Of a stretch of 42,903 bases of DNA, positions 13,652 through 19,484 are shown piece after piece (within the stretch, counting starts at the first letter, position 1; the number at the start of each line of letters is the position of its first letter). A model generated the notes under the pieces. It made no database searches, was not told the origin of the DNA, and saw only the letters and a program-made list of their open reading frames with translations. Made by a program: the position numbers and the translations under genes. Source of the DNA: a virus; IMG/VR virus record IMGVR_UViG_3300021961_000198, positions 1 through 42,903 of that record; one strand, given 5' to 3'.

Positions 13652-13963
13652 ATGGTGAGCGTAACGGAGAGCATTGGAATCGACGGAATCGACCGCAACT
13701 GGACGGTGAATCGGTGGCAGGAGCCGAAGCTCATGGAGCACGGGTTCTCGGCTGGTCAGATGAGTAAGGGGAAGTGGGCCGTGATGGGCTACCACCCGTC
13801 TCTCGGAGACGCGCTGAAGCGGGCGCTCGATGAGGCGCTGAAGGATGGGGTTGCGGCGGAGACGGTGACGACGCTGGGCAAGCTTTTGACGGCGGTGGGT
13901 GAGGCGAAGGCGGCGTGCTTGGCGGTAGGGCGCGCTGAAACGCTGTCGCCACCGGAGCCGTGA
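13652..13963 (+). CDS. hypothetical protein, 103 aa
   Basis: The ATG follows AGAGGTGGGGT. The N-terminus is beta-like (SIGIDGIDRNWTVNRWQEPK) and the middle holds KGKWAVMGYHPSLGDALKRA, a pattern (Trp, then Y-H-P-S/T-L-x-x-A-L) that I associate with small uncharacterised phage proteins containing a YHP motif. The C-terminal 45 residues are helical (ALDEALKDGVAAETVTTLGK). No catalytic motif. It is the last gene before the leader-headed small genes and has its own, unrelated leader. Confidence 0.6.
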   Translation: MVSVTESIGIDGIDRNWTVNRWQEPKLMEHGFSAGQMSKGKWAVMGYHPSLGDALKRALDEALKDGVAAETVTTLGKLLTAVGEAKAACLAVGRAETLSPPEP

Positions 13964-13992
13964 GGAAAAGCGCAGCGTGCGCAAAAAAAAAC

Positions 13993-14021
13993 TTGCGGAC
14001 TGATTCAAGGGGCGGCATAGT
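13993..14021 (+). promoter_or_regulatory. candidate promoter P2 (TTGCGG-N17-CATAGT)
   Basis: TTGCGG (13993-13998) and CATAGT (14016-14021) separated by 17 bases, right after an A9 tract that may act as an UP-like element. It drives the first leader-headed gene at 14067. Confidence 0.5.
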
Positions 14022-14036
14022 CAGGACATCAACCGA

Positions 14037-14060
14037 GACGGGCTGAGCGCCCGAGGAGAA
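14037..14060 (+). repeat. start-associated leader copy 1
   Basis: GACGGGCTGAGCGCCCGA (14037-14054) then GGAGAA, 6 bases before the ATG at 14067. CGGGC and GCCCG form a 5-bp stem with loop TGAGC, immediately followed by the Shine-Dalgarno. Confidence 0.85.
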
Positions 14061-14066
14061 AACACC

Positions 14067-14240
14067 ATGCTGACGACGACTGTAAAGAACCCTTTCGGCA
14101 CCAACAAGAACCAGACCTCGCAAGCTTACTACGATGGCAAGACGGTGCGTGTGTGGGACTCGGCAGCGCGCCATTACACCACTGCGCACAGCCTGACGAA
14201 GCATCAGCTACAGCGCGTCAAGATGCTTACTGCTGAGTGA
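14067..14240 (+). CDS. small hypothetical protein, 57 aa (cassette A)
   Basis: ATG placed by leader copy 1. The product begins MLTTTVKNPFGTNKNQTSQA, then YYDGKTVRVWDSAARHYTTA and a basic helical end (SLTKHQLQRVKMLTAE). It is small, polar, Thr/Asn-rich at the start and basic overall, with no cysteine or membrane segment. It stands alone between leader 1 and the intercistronic hairpin at 14253-14272, so it is a discrete one-gene cassette. Function unknown; nucleic-acid or host-protein binding would fit its size and charge. Confidence 0.7.
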   Translation: MLTTTVKNPFGTNKNQTSQAYYDGKTVRVWDSAARHYTTAHSLTKHQLQRVKMLTAE

Positions 14241-14252
14241 TAGGACGCCGAC

Positions 14253-14272
14253 GGCCCCCGGCAAAAGGGGCC
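14253..14272 (+). repeat. intercistronic hairpin 1
   Basis: GGCCCC (14253-14258) and GGGGCC (14267-14272) with the 8-base loop CGGCAAAA. Same layout and near-identical loop as the hairpins at 15216 and 15484. No T-run follows. Confidence 0.75.
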
Positions 14273-14278
14273 ACAACC

Positions 14279-14300
14279 AGGGCTGAGCGCCCGAGGAGAG
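14279..14300 (+). repeat. start-associated leader copy 2
   Basis: GGGCTGAGCGCCCGAGGAGAG, with CAG replacing the usual GAC at its 5' edge, followed by AACATC and the ATG at 14307. The hairpin core and Shine-Dalgarno are unchanged. Confidence 0.85.
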
Positions 14301-14306
14301 AACATC

Positions 14307-14528
14307 ATGGTCAAGACGACGGCAGAGTACGTGGATGGGGCGGCGGCGCGGTTCGCGGCGGACAACAAGGGCGACAAGGTGAAGCGGGCACGCCGGGTCA
14401 TTCCGAAGACGTGGGCTGAGCGAGTGGCGCTGTACTTGTCGCTTGCTGCTGACGAGCGAGCGCACGGCAGGCTGACTGTTGCGGAACGGTGGGAGCGGCT
14501 CGCTTTGCGAGTGGAAGGGGGTGAGTGA
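14307..14528 (+). CDS. small basic helical protein, 73 aa (cassette B)
   Basis: Start fixed by leader copy 2. MVKTTAEYVDGAAARFAADN leads into a very basic stretch (KGDKVKRARRVIPKTWAERV) and an amphipathic helical end (LYLSLAADERAHGRLTVAER, WERLALRVEGGE). Probably a single compact helical domain that may bind nucleic acid. It shares one base with the next start (TGATG), so here a cassette has grown into a three-gene unit under one leader. Not recognised. Confidence 0.7.
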   Translation: MVKTTAEYVDGAAARFAADNKGDKVKRARRVIPKTWAERVALYLSLAADERAHGRLTVAERWERLALRVEGGE

Positions 14529-14662
14529 TGGACGTGGAGCAACTCAAGGACGCAATCAGAAAGGCCGTGGCCGCGAACAATGACGCAAAGGGCGTATGCC
14601 CTGCGACCAAAGCGCGGCTACAGGCTGCCATTGACGCCTACGTCAATCGGGGACGGTCGTGA
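14528..14662 (+). CDS. small helical protein, 44 aa
   Basis: The ATG overlaps the upstream stop (TGATG) and the TGA overlaps the next GTG start. The product is MDVEQLKDAIRKAVAANNDA, then KGVCPATKARLQAAIDAYVN and RGRS. Two short amphipathic helices around a turn with the only cysteine suggest a tiny helical hairpin. The coupling on both sides supports it being real despite its length. Function unknown. Confidence 0.6.
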   Translation: MDVEQLKDAIRKAVAANNDAKGVCPATKARLQAAIDAYVNRGRS

Positions 14663-14898
14663 CGCCGACCGAGCGCATCGCCACTGCCCTCGCTATCTGG
14701 CCGGGGCGCGAGTTGGACGTGGCCGAGAAGGTCGGGGTGAGCAAGTCCCGGCTTAGGGTCTGGGCAGAACTTGCGGAAGGTCGGTACCTTGCGCCGACGG
14801 AGGGGGACGCGGCGAGGGTTGAGGTGGCGGTGCGGGAGTTGTTGGTGGAGCGGTTGTCTCGGTTGGTGGTTACGATGCCGGTGGGGGCGCTGGCCTAG
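14659..14898 (+). CDS. small HTH protein, 79 aa
   Basis: GTG start in a GTGA overlap. ELDVAEKVGVSKSRLRVWAE (residues about 17-36) is a clean helix-turn-helix (x-x-V-A-x-x-x-G-V-S-x-x-x-L), followed by LAEGRYLAPTEGDAARVEVA and a hydrophobic helical end (LLVERLSRLVVTMPVGALA) that could dimerise it. It closes the first cassette unit and sits just upstream of promoter P3, so it is a candidate regulator of the second unit. That link is inference from position. Confidence 0.65.
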   Translation: MTPTERIATALAIWPGRELDVAEKVGVSKSRLRVWAELAEGRYLAPTEGDAARVEVAVRELLVERLSRLVVTMPVGALA

Positions 14899-14927
14899 AC
14901 AAAACGACATTGAAAGTAGAAAGTTGC

Positions 14928-14955
14928 TTGCAAGGGTCGGTTAGAGGGGTATTCT
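14928..14955 (+). promoter_or_regulatory. candidate promoter P3 (TTGCAA-N16-TATTCT)
   Basis: TTGCAA (14928-14933) and TATTCT (14950-14955) 16 bases apart, ahead of leader copy 3. An upstream TTGAAAGT (14910-14917) matches the region before P1. Confidence 0.55.
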
Positions 14956-14968
14956 TCTCTCACACCAA

Positions 14969-14993
14969 GACGGGCTGAGCGCCCGAAGGAGAA
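14969..14993 (+). repeat. start-associated leader copy 3
   Basis: GACGGGCTGAGCGCCCGA then AGGAGAA, with the ATG at 14999. Same hairpin as the other copies. Confidence 0.88.
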
Positions 14994-14998
14994 AGACC

Positions 14999-15202
14999 AT
15001 GGACACGATTCAGTTTGTCGTCGAGTGGAACACGGGAACGAAGGAAGACTGCTGCGGGACGTGCCGCGACATCGCAGCGGACAACGAGGACGTGCATGCA
15101 GTCGTGCCACTGATGGAAGCGCGAATGGGGATGTGTGCGTGGTGCGAAGCCACGGACGAGTTCGGCGGCGACGAGGGTGGCGTCAAGGTCGGCGCTCTCT
15201 AA
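14999..15202 (+). CDS. small Cys-rich protein, 67 aa (cassette D)
   Basis: Start fixed by leader copy 3. After MDTIQFVVEWNTGTKEDCCG the cysteines run CCGTC and later CAWC (about residues 18-22 and 46-49). Two C-x2-C-type pairs about 25 residues apart form a likely zinc ribbon. The rest is acidic (DIAADNEDVHAVVPLMEARM, EATDEFGGDEGG). It may be a zinc-stabilised adaptor that binds a host protein. It is followed by an intercistronic hairpin. No family recognised. Confidence 0.7.
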   Translation: MDTIQFVVEWNTGTKEDCCGTCRDIAADNEDVHAVVPLMEARMGMCAWCEATDEFGGDEGGVKVGAL

Positions 15203-15215
15203 ACACACGGACGAC

Positions 15216-15237
15216 GGCACCCCGGCGAAAGGGTGCC
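15216..15237 (+). repeat. intercistronic hairpin 2
   Basis: GGCACCC (15216-15222) and GGGTGCC (15231-15237) with loop CGGCGAAA. Located between the cassette D stop and leader copy 4. Confidence 0.78.
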
Positions 15238-15246
15238 ACCACACAA

Positions 15247-15268
15247 GACGGGCTGAGCGCCCGAAGGA
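15247..15268 (+). repeat. start-associated leader copy 4
   Basis: GACGGGCTGAGCGCCCGA then AGGA, followed by AGCTGAAC and the ATG at 15277. The hairpin is exact; the region after the Shine-Dalgarno is slightly different. Confidence 0.85.
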
Positions 15269-15276
15269 AGCTGAAC

Positions 15277-15471
15277 ATGAACGCAATCAAGCAAGGTTCC
15301 CAAGTCCGGCAGGCACGCGCGGGCAAGTCCAACCTCGGCGTTGGTATTGTTGTTGAAGCCGACTCCGAGCATTACCACGCTCGGGTCAACGGTCGCGTTG
15401 TGTGGACCGTCCGGTGGGCTAAGTGTGGTATTGGGACAGGGTGGTGCAGCGAAGACCTCGTAGCGGCGTGA
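15277..15471 (+). CDS. small beta-rich protein, 64 aa (cassette E)
   Basis: Start fixed by leader copy 4; the longer open frame from 15025 lies across cassette D and is rejected. MNAIKQGSQVRQARAGKSNL, then GVGIVVEADSEHYHARVNGR and VVWTVRWAKCGIGTGWCSED suggest a small SH3/KOW-like beta barrel: a Gln-Gly turn, a GIVVE strand, and V-x-W strands at the end. Two cysteines lie near the C-terminus. Such folds often bind nucleic acids or proteins. The fold guess is by eye; function unknown. Confidence 0.68.
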   Translation: MNAIKQGSQVRQARAGKSNLGVGIVVEADSEHYHARVNGRVVWTVRWAKCGIGTGWCSEDLVAA

Positions 15472-15483
15472 TGAGTAGCCGAT

Positions 15484-15505
15484 GGCACCCCGGCTAAAGG
15501 GTGCC
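15484..15505 (+). repeat. intercistronic hairpin 3
   Basis: GGCACCC (15484-15490) and GGGTGCC (15499-15505) with loop CGGCTAAA. It differs from hairpin 2 by one loop base. Confidence 0.78.
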
Positions 15506-15511
15506 AGTGCA

Positions 15512-15536
15512 GACGGGCTGAGCGCCCGAACGGAGA
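15512..15536 (+). repeat. start-associated leader copy 5
   Basis: GACGGGCTGAGCGCCCGA then ACGGAGAA, with the ATG at 15544. Exact hairpin, one base inserted before the Shine-Dalgarno. Confidence 0.85.
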
Positions 15537-15543
15537 ACAAGCC

Positions 15544-15732
15544 ATGGTCAAATTTGAGAAGCACGTTGGCGAGCGGGTCGCGGTGGTTTTGAGCGCTGAT
15601 CGCGGCACCTGCTACGCTGTTGCGTTTGGCTACGAAGACAGGGACGGGTTCAATTGCACGCGGCCCACGAGGTGGTTCAAAACGCTGGCCGGCGCGCAGC
15701 GCGCGGCTCGCGAGTACGCAAGCAGGCCCTAA
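15544..15732 (+). CDS. small hypothetical protein, 62 aa (cassette F)
   Basis: Start fixed by leader copy 5. MVKFEKHVGERVAVVLSADR, then GTCYAVAFGYEDRDGFNCTR and PTRWFKTLAGAQRAAREYAS. Three or four strands followed by one amphipathic helix give a small beta-alpha domain resembling compact ferredoxin-like or KTSC/WYL-sized folds. The F-K-T-L-x-x-A-x-x-A-A ending is common in small phage proteins with a sheet packed on one helix. It is the last cassette; an intrinsic terminator follows 25 bases later. Confidence 0.7.
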   Translation: MVKFEKHVGERVAVVLSADRGTCYAVAFGYEDRDGFNCTRPTRWFKTLAGAQRAAREYASRP

Positions 15733-15756
15733 CGTCAAGGTGAGAGCGTCACAACG

Positions 15757-15790
15757 AAAGCCTCGGGGTCAGCCTCGGGGCTTTTGTCGT
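15757..15790 (+). terminator. rho-independent terminator of the cassette operon
   Basis: AAAGCCTCGGGG (15757-15768) pairs with the segment 15773-15784 (two G-T wobbles, 4-base loop TCAG) and is followed by TTTTGTCGTTT. The strongest intrinsic terminator I see in the window. Confidence 0.8.
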
Positions 15791-15802
15791 TTGGGGCCCA
15801 AG

Positions 15803-15836
15803 ATGCAACCCGTTTGCATTTGCAATCGCTTTGCAA
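15803..15836. promoter_or_regulatory. duplicated TTGCAA operator-like array
   Basis: Two abutting palindromes with 5-base spacers: ATGCAA-N5-TTGCAT (15803-15819) and TTGCAA-N5-TTGCAA (15820-15836). Half-sites in each pair are 11 bases apart, one helical turn. It lies between the terminator and the end of the convergent minus-strand gene. Confidence 0.45.
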
Positions 15837-15902
15837 AGACCGAAAGGAAACATGACCGCTTAGTCACGGTTTCCAACCGTCACGCGCTCGCGCGCGCACT
15901 GA

Positions 15903-16364
15903 CTACGCCTTCCGCGTCAGCCCCTGCTCGATGAGCGAGCGTCCGCGCAACCGGATCTTGGGCGAGCGTCCAAGCCAGCCTGCAAGCTCCCGCAGGGTGG
16001 TCGAAGCGAGCACACCAACCGAGCACCCCAGCTCTGCCGCGCGCAAGGCGTGGTGCTCGTACCAATCCCTTGAGACGACGTAAGCCCCTGCGTACCCACC
16101 CTCGGGCTGTGGTGGCAGGTCGTGGCGTGCGAACCCTTGCGCGCGTGCTTGTCCGCATCCGAGCGCCACGCAGAACGAGAGCAGGTCTTCCGGTGAGATG
16201 TTGAGCCGCTTCGCTAGCAGGGTGATGAGCGCCGGCTGGTCGCTGGGCAGCGAGAGCGCCACGGTCGCGGGCTCCTCGATAGGGGTCTCGGCGGTCGGGG
16301 CGAACTCGACGACATCGACGGGCTCGACGGTGGCGTGCCGCGCGTTGCGGGTGGCGTGCGTCAT
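15903..16364 (-). CDS. lone minus-strand protein, candidate regulator
   Basis: 153 residues; the ATG at 16364 has AAAGGA 6 bases upstream. The first 40 residues are Pro/Glu/Ala-rich and flexible. LITLLAKRLNISPEDLLSFC (about 46-65) is helical with an H-T-H-like turn, and the C-terminal part (STTLRELAGWLGRSPKIRLR, then GRSLIEQGL) is helical and basic. It is the only minus-strand gene between the early and late blocks and is transcribed away from the terminase operon. The shared upstream gap (16365-16426) carries a GTCTCA palindrome. That layout is typical of a regulator gene, but no family is recognised. Confidence 0.6.
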   Translation of the reverse strand: MTHATRNARHATVEPVDVVEFAPTAETPIEEPATVALSLPSDQPALITLLAKRLNISPEDLLSFCVALGCGQARAQGFARHDLPPQPEGGYAGAYVVSRDWYEHHALRAAELGCSVGVLASTTLRELAGWLGRSPKIRLRGRSLIEQGLTRKA

Positions 16365-16403
16365 GGGTCATCCTTTTCGCCGCTTGGTAGTTGACGCGGC
16401 GTT

Positions 16404-16418
16404 GTCTCAAAGTGAGAC
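16404..16418. promoter_or_regulatory. operator-like palindrome GTCTCA-AAG-TGAGAC
   Basis: A perfect 6-bp inverted repeat with 3-base spacer in the divergent gap before the terminase operon. It lies 7 bases after a TTGACG (16391-16396) that could be a -35. The same palindrome recurs at 21822. Confidence 0.6.
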
Positions 16419-16426
16419 TGGATGAC

Positions 16427-16873
16427 GTGGCAACGAAACGCAACACTGACGACATCGACGCCGTGGCCGTAGGCGGGCTCTCGACTAGGGTTCAAGCGTG
16501 GCTGGACCGCGAGCGCCAGAGCGGTGAGTCTGAGGCCATCTGGGTGGCGCGTATGCTCTGCGCGGACATCGAGAGCAAGCGGTGGGCTCTCGAAAACGCC
16601 ATCGACCCCGATGAGAAGCGCCAGGCCGCGCTCGACTTGAAGGCCGTGGCCGACGCCCGCAAGGTCCAGATGGAAATCATCTCGCGCGCATCAGACGTCG
16701 AGCAAAAGAAGAGCGACGACGCGATGCAAGCGCAAGCGTGGCGGCAGATGCAAGACGCGCTTGCCTTTCGCGCAAGCCGTCCCGGCGGTGCCGAGGTCAC
16801 AGAGAAGCCCCTAACTAAAGCGGAGAAACGTTACCAGTGGGAGCACTCTCGCCCGAAGCCGTCAGCGTCCTAG
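16427..16873 (+). CDS. putative terminase small subunit
   Basis: 148 residues from the GTG at 16427, which follows GGA by 4 bases and lies outside the palindrome; earlier in-frame starts at 16391 and 16412 fall before or within the operator. The protein is charged and helical: a recognition-like N-terminal half (LSTRVQAWLDRERQSGESEA), a central helix with Lys/Asp/Ala repeats (DEKRQAALDLKAVADARKVQ) and a disordered basic tail. It precedes and overlaps terminase large by 37 bases. The small subunit binds the packaging site and activates the motor. The call rests on position, size and helical character. Confidence 0.55.
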   Translation: MATKRNTDDIDAVAVGGLSTRVQAWLDRERQSGESEAIWVARMLCADIESKRWALENAIDPDEKRQAALDLKAVADARKVQMEIISRASDVEQKKSDDAMQAQAWRQMQDALAFRASRPGGAEVTEKPLTKAEKRYQWEHSRPKPSAS

Positions 16874-18726
16874 CCGAGCTGCGGGACGACTTCGAGGCGT
16901 TCTGCGAGTTGGCGGTTCGCATTCGCGCGCTCGCAGACGACGAAGACGACGACGCGCCGACGCGCAAAGGCAAGCCGAAGCGGTGGCGCATTATCCCGCT
17001 ACGCCTGAACGACGAGCAACGGGCGGTGGTTGAGACCATCCTAAAAGACGAAGCTGAGGGTCGTGGCTCGCGCATCATCGTGCTGAAGGCCCGCAAGCTC
17101 GGGATATCGACCGTGGTGCAGGCGCTCGCGTTCTGGTTTGGTTGCTTTCGGCCTGGCTGGCAAAGCGTCACCATCGCTCACATTGCTCCATCTACGCGTG
17201 TCATCGGGCGCATGGGCGTGGACATGGCGAAGCACCTCCCCGAGCTCTTCGTCCCCTTCATGGGCGCGACCCCGCGAGAGGGAGGCATCGTCTGGGCTAA
17301 CGGTTCCTCAATGTCGGTGCAGACCCAACGCTCGGATCATGCGGCCCGTGGGTCGTCCCCGTCGCTGCTTCACATGTCTGAGGTGGGTCTCTGGGACCAC
17401 GGGCGGCGAGCGAGCACGGCTGAGGAGTCCATCGCGGCGACCCTCGACGCCCTGGAGACCGACGGCGAGACGGCAGCACCGGGCACTATCGCCATCATCG
17501 AGAGCACGGCCAACGGCCAGCAGGGCAGCTTCTACGAGCGGTGGCAGCGCGCATCGTCGGGCGAGAGCGGTTGGACTCCGCTATTCTTCCCGTGGCAGAC
17601 CGCGCGAAAGCACGTCTACCCATTACGAGCGGGCGACGCCGAAGTGGTCGAGGCCATCGCGGCAGCCTCGGACCCCATCGAAGCGTGGAAGGCGTCGGGC
17701 ATCTTTGTCACGTCCAAGGGCAAGTTTGACCCGGAGGCTGCCGACCTGTTTGCGTGTAGAGCTCACGAGTGGAAGCTGACCCCGCCGCAAGTTCGCTGGT
17801 ACGTCTCGAAGTGGAACGAGAAGAACCGCGATATCACCATCGTGGACCAAGAGTTTCCTCTATCCCCTGCCCATGCCTTTGCGGCGTCGGGACGTCCTGT
17901 GCTCCCGTCGTCGGTGGTCGATGCTATTGCAGAGCCCGAAGTCCCCGCGCCCATCTGGGCAGGGTGTCTCCCGATGCAGACCCCCGGCGACAAGCGGAAG
18001 CCTGCCGAGCGGTGGCGCACGGCCATCGCCAACGCAGGGCGGTATTGGCGCATCTACTCGGAGCCCGTGCCGTCATGGCGCGAGCGGTACGTCATCGGTT
18101 GTGACGTCGCGGGCGGTGGTGGCCCCGACGCGAGCGCGATACAGGTCTTAGATCGCGTTACACGGCGGATCGTGGCCGAGTTTCACGGTGAGGACGTCAC
18201 TCCCGATGATCTAGGTGTGCAACTCGACGCCATTGGGCGCTTGTACGGTGGGGAGCTTGGCCCGGCGATGGTGGTGCCCGAGTCCAACAACCACGGCGTC
18301 GCCACTATCCGAAAGCTGCTCGACCTGGGGTATCCGCGCATCTTCACGAGGTCGCACCCCACGGCGCACGCAGGAGCTCGGCCCGATGCGTGGACGTCCA
18401 TCTATGGGCACGAGACGAACCAGAGCACGCGGCCCGTGCTGATGTCGTCGTGGCGGGCGGCGCTGGTGCAAGGGACGATGGTTCTCCACTCACCGCGCAT
18501 CCAGGCCGAGTGCCGAACCCTGGTCTACGACGAGCAAGGGCGCATGGACCACACCCCCGGCAAGCGGAGTGACCTCATCATCGCGTCGGCTCTCGCCTTG
18601 GCGGGAGACCGAGTGCTATCCGCCCCTGTTGAAATCACCGTGGTTCGCCACGACCCCAACAACATCGATTACCGGGAGTCGTTGCACCGCCCCGAAAGGA
18701 CTAACCGATGGTTTGGCTCGCGCTAG
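16837..18726 (+). CDS. terL: terminase large subunit
   Basis: 629 residues with packaging ATPase and nuclease motifs. The Walker A variant VLKARKLGIST is at about 81-91, and SLLHMSEVGLWD (about 177-188) is the Walker B region with Ser-Glu in place of Asp-Glu, as in some terminase families. IIESTANGQQGSF is the coupling motif. The C-terminal RNase H-like nuclease has YVIGCDVAGGGGPDASAI (first Asp), MVVPESNNHG (Glu) and KRSDLIIASALAL (last Asp). It pumps DNA into the prohead and cuts the concatemer. The GTG at 16837 overlaps the small-subunit gene; a GGAG lies 11 bases upstream. Confidence 0.92.
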   Translation: MGALSPEAVSVLAELRDDFEAFCELAVRIRALADDEDDDAPTRKGKPKRWRIIPLRLNDEQRAVVETILKDEAEGRGSRIIVLKARKLGISTVVQALAFWFGCFRPGWQSVTIAHIAPSTRVIGRMGVDMAKHLPELFVPFMGATPREGGIVWANGSSMSVQTQRSDHAARGSSPSLLHMSEVGLWDHGRRASTAEESIAATLDALETDGETAAPGTIAIIESTANGQQGSFYERWQRASSGESGWTPLFFPWQTARKHVYPLRAGDAEVVEAIAAASDPIEAWKASGIFVTSKGKFDPEAADLFACRAHEWKLTPPQVRWYVSKWNEKNRDITIVDQEFPLSPAHAFAASGRPVLPSSVVDAIAEPEVPAPIWAGCLPMQTPGDKRKPAERWRTAIANAGRYWRIYSEPVPSWRERYVIGCDVAGGGGPDASAIQVLDRVTRRIVAEFHGEDVTPDDLGVQLDAIGRLYGGELGPAMVVPESNNHGVATIRKLLDLGYPRIFTRSHPTAHAGARPDAWTSIYGHETNQSTRPVLMSSWRAALVQGTMVLHSPRIQAECRTLVYDEQGRMDHTPGKRSDLIIASALALAGDRVLSAPVEITVVRHDPNNIDYRESLHRPERTNRWFGSR

Positions 18727-18941
18727 CTGTCTCTCTTGTGTCGCTGACCCTCTCGCTGTGGGCCATCCTGCGCTGTTGCCGTTCTGCGCCGTCTCATATT
18801 GAGATTGCGCCCAAAGTGGTGCAGGCTGGAGCGCCACCCACGCAGGACGCCGCGTGGCAACGGTTCGAGGTCCACCACCGGCCCGCGTTCGAGCGTGCCT
18901 TGGCAGAGCAACGGAAGCGCGTCGCAGAAGTGAGGGATTAG
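18708..18941 (+). CDS. small membrane-anchored protein, 77 aa
   Basis: AAGGA lies 7 bases before the ATG and the gene overlaps the terminase end by 19 bases. The start MVWLALAVSLVSLTLSLWAI is a typical N-terminal transmembrane or signal-anchor segment, ending LRCCRS. The rest is charged and helical (WQRFEVHHRPAFERALAEQR, KRVAEVRD). It is close in shape to inner-membrane spanins or other anchored accessory proteins but lies in the packaging/head block, so its role is unclear. A near copy of the GTCTCA palindrome falls in this coding region at 18791-18805. Confidence 0.6.
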   Translation: MVWLALAVSLVSLTLSLWAILRCCRSAPSHIEIAPKVVQAGAPPTQDAAWQRFEVHHRPAFERALAEQRKRVAEVRD

Positions 18942-18942
18942 C

Positions 18943-19206
18943 ATGGACCCGTTTAGCCTGATCGCGATGCTGGCTGGCCCTATTCTTGGCATGGCTGGGA
19001 CGGCCATGAACTCCTCTGGCGGCTCGACAACGGGGAAGTACCCGCCTCCAAAGCCGAAGGCAGAGTTTCAACCGATGCAGCGCACTGCGTCGCAGTTTGG
19101 TCAGCAGCCGATGAACTTCGACCCCGGCGCATCGAGCGGCGGTATCGACCCCAACGACACACGACTTCAGGCCATATCGAGCCTGAGAGGGAAGCTCGGA
19201 CTATGA
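18943..19206 (+). CDS. hypothetical protein, 87 aa
   Basis: Starts one base after the preceding gene, with AGGGA 5 bases upstream. The first 22 residues MDPFSLIAMLAGPILGMAGT are hydrophobic and Gly-rich (membrane or virion-inserted). The remainder is polar and Gln/Pro/Ser-rich (PPPKPKAEFQPMQRTASQFG). A MF/GG-rich helical start with a disordered tail is common in small virion-associated proteins of podophages. It overlaps the next gene as ATGA. Not recognised further. Confidence 0.55.
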   Translation: MDPFSLIAMLAGPILGMAGTAMNSSGGSTTGKYPPPKPKAEFQPMQRTASQFGQQPMNFDPGASSGGIDPNDTRLQAISSLRGKLGL

Positions 19207-19484
19207 TCCCCATGTTCAAAAGCAAGATGGAAGAAGCTCCCAGCTACGACTCGATGCGGCAGTCTGACGACGACGCGCGCGAACAAGCAATTGCTAAGAT
19301 GCGGGAGATGACGGCGGGGCAGCCTGCGCAAGCGATGGCACAGCGCCCCGATACGTCGTCAATCCAACTGCAAGCACTCCGCCGCCAGCGCGGTCCAAGT
19401 GGGTCGATTGCGGCGCTGCTACAGAGCCTCTCGATGCCGCAAGGTCGCCCGATGCCTAGCCCCGGACGAGGTTACGGCGCGTGA
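19203..19484 (+). CDS. hypothetical protein, 93 aa
   Basis: ATGA overlap with the previous gene and GTGA overlap with portal. Met/Gln/Arg-rich, apparently disordered (MIPMFKSKMEEAPSYDSMRQ, AREQAIAKMREMTAGQPAQA), ending GRPMPSPGRGYGA. It lies directly before portal and may be a small portal- or connector-associated protein, but the sequence carries no diagnostic motif. Confidence 0.55.
   Translation: MIPMFKSKMEEAPSYDSMRQSDDDAREQAIAKMREMTAGQPAQAMAQRPDTSSIQLQALRRQRGPSGSIAALLQSLSMPQGRPMPSPGRGYGA

Noticed and set aside
13970-13991. GCGCA-GCG-TGCGC hairpin followed by A9
   Set aside because: On the plus strand the run is A, not T, so it is no intrinsic terminator there; on the minus strand there is no gene to end. 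It may only form an A-tract ahead of promoter P2.
15880-16455. 191-codon minus-strand frame overlapping the 15903-16364 gene
   Set aside because: Extremely Arg/Ala-rich, no ribosome site, different frame from the gene with a good start.
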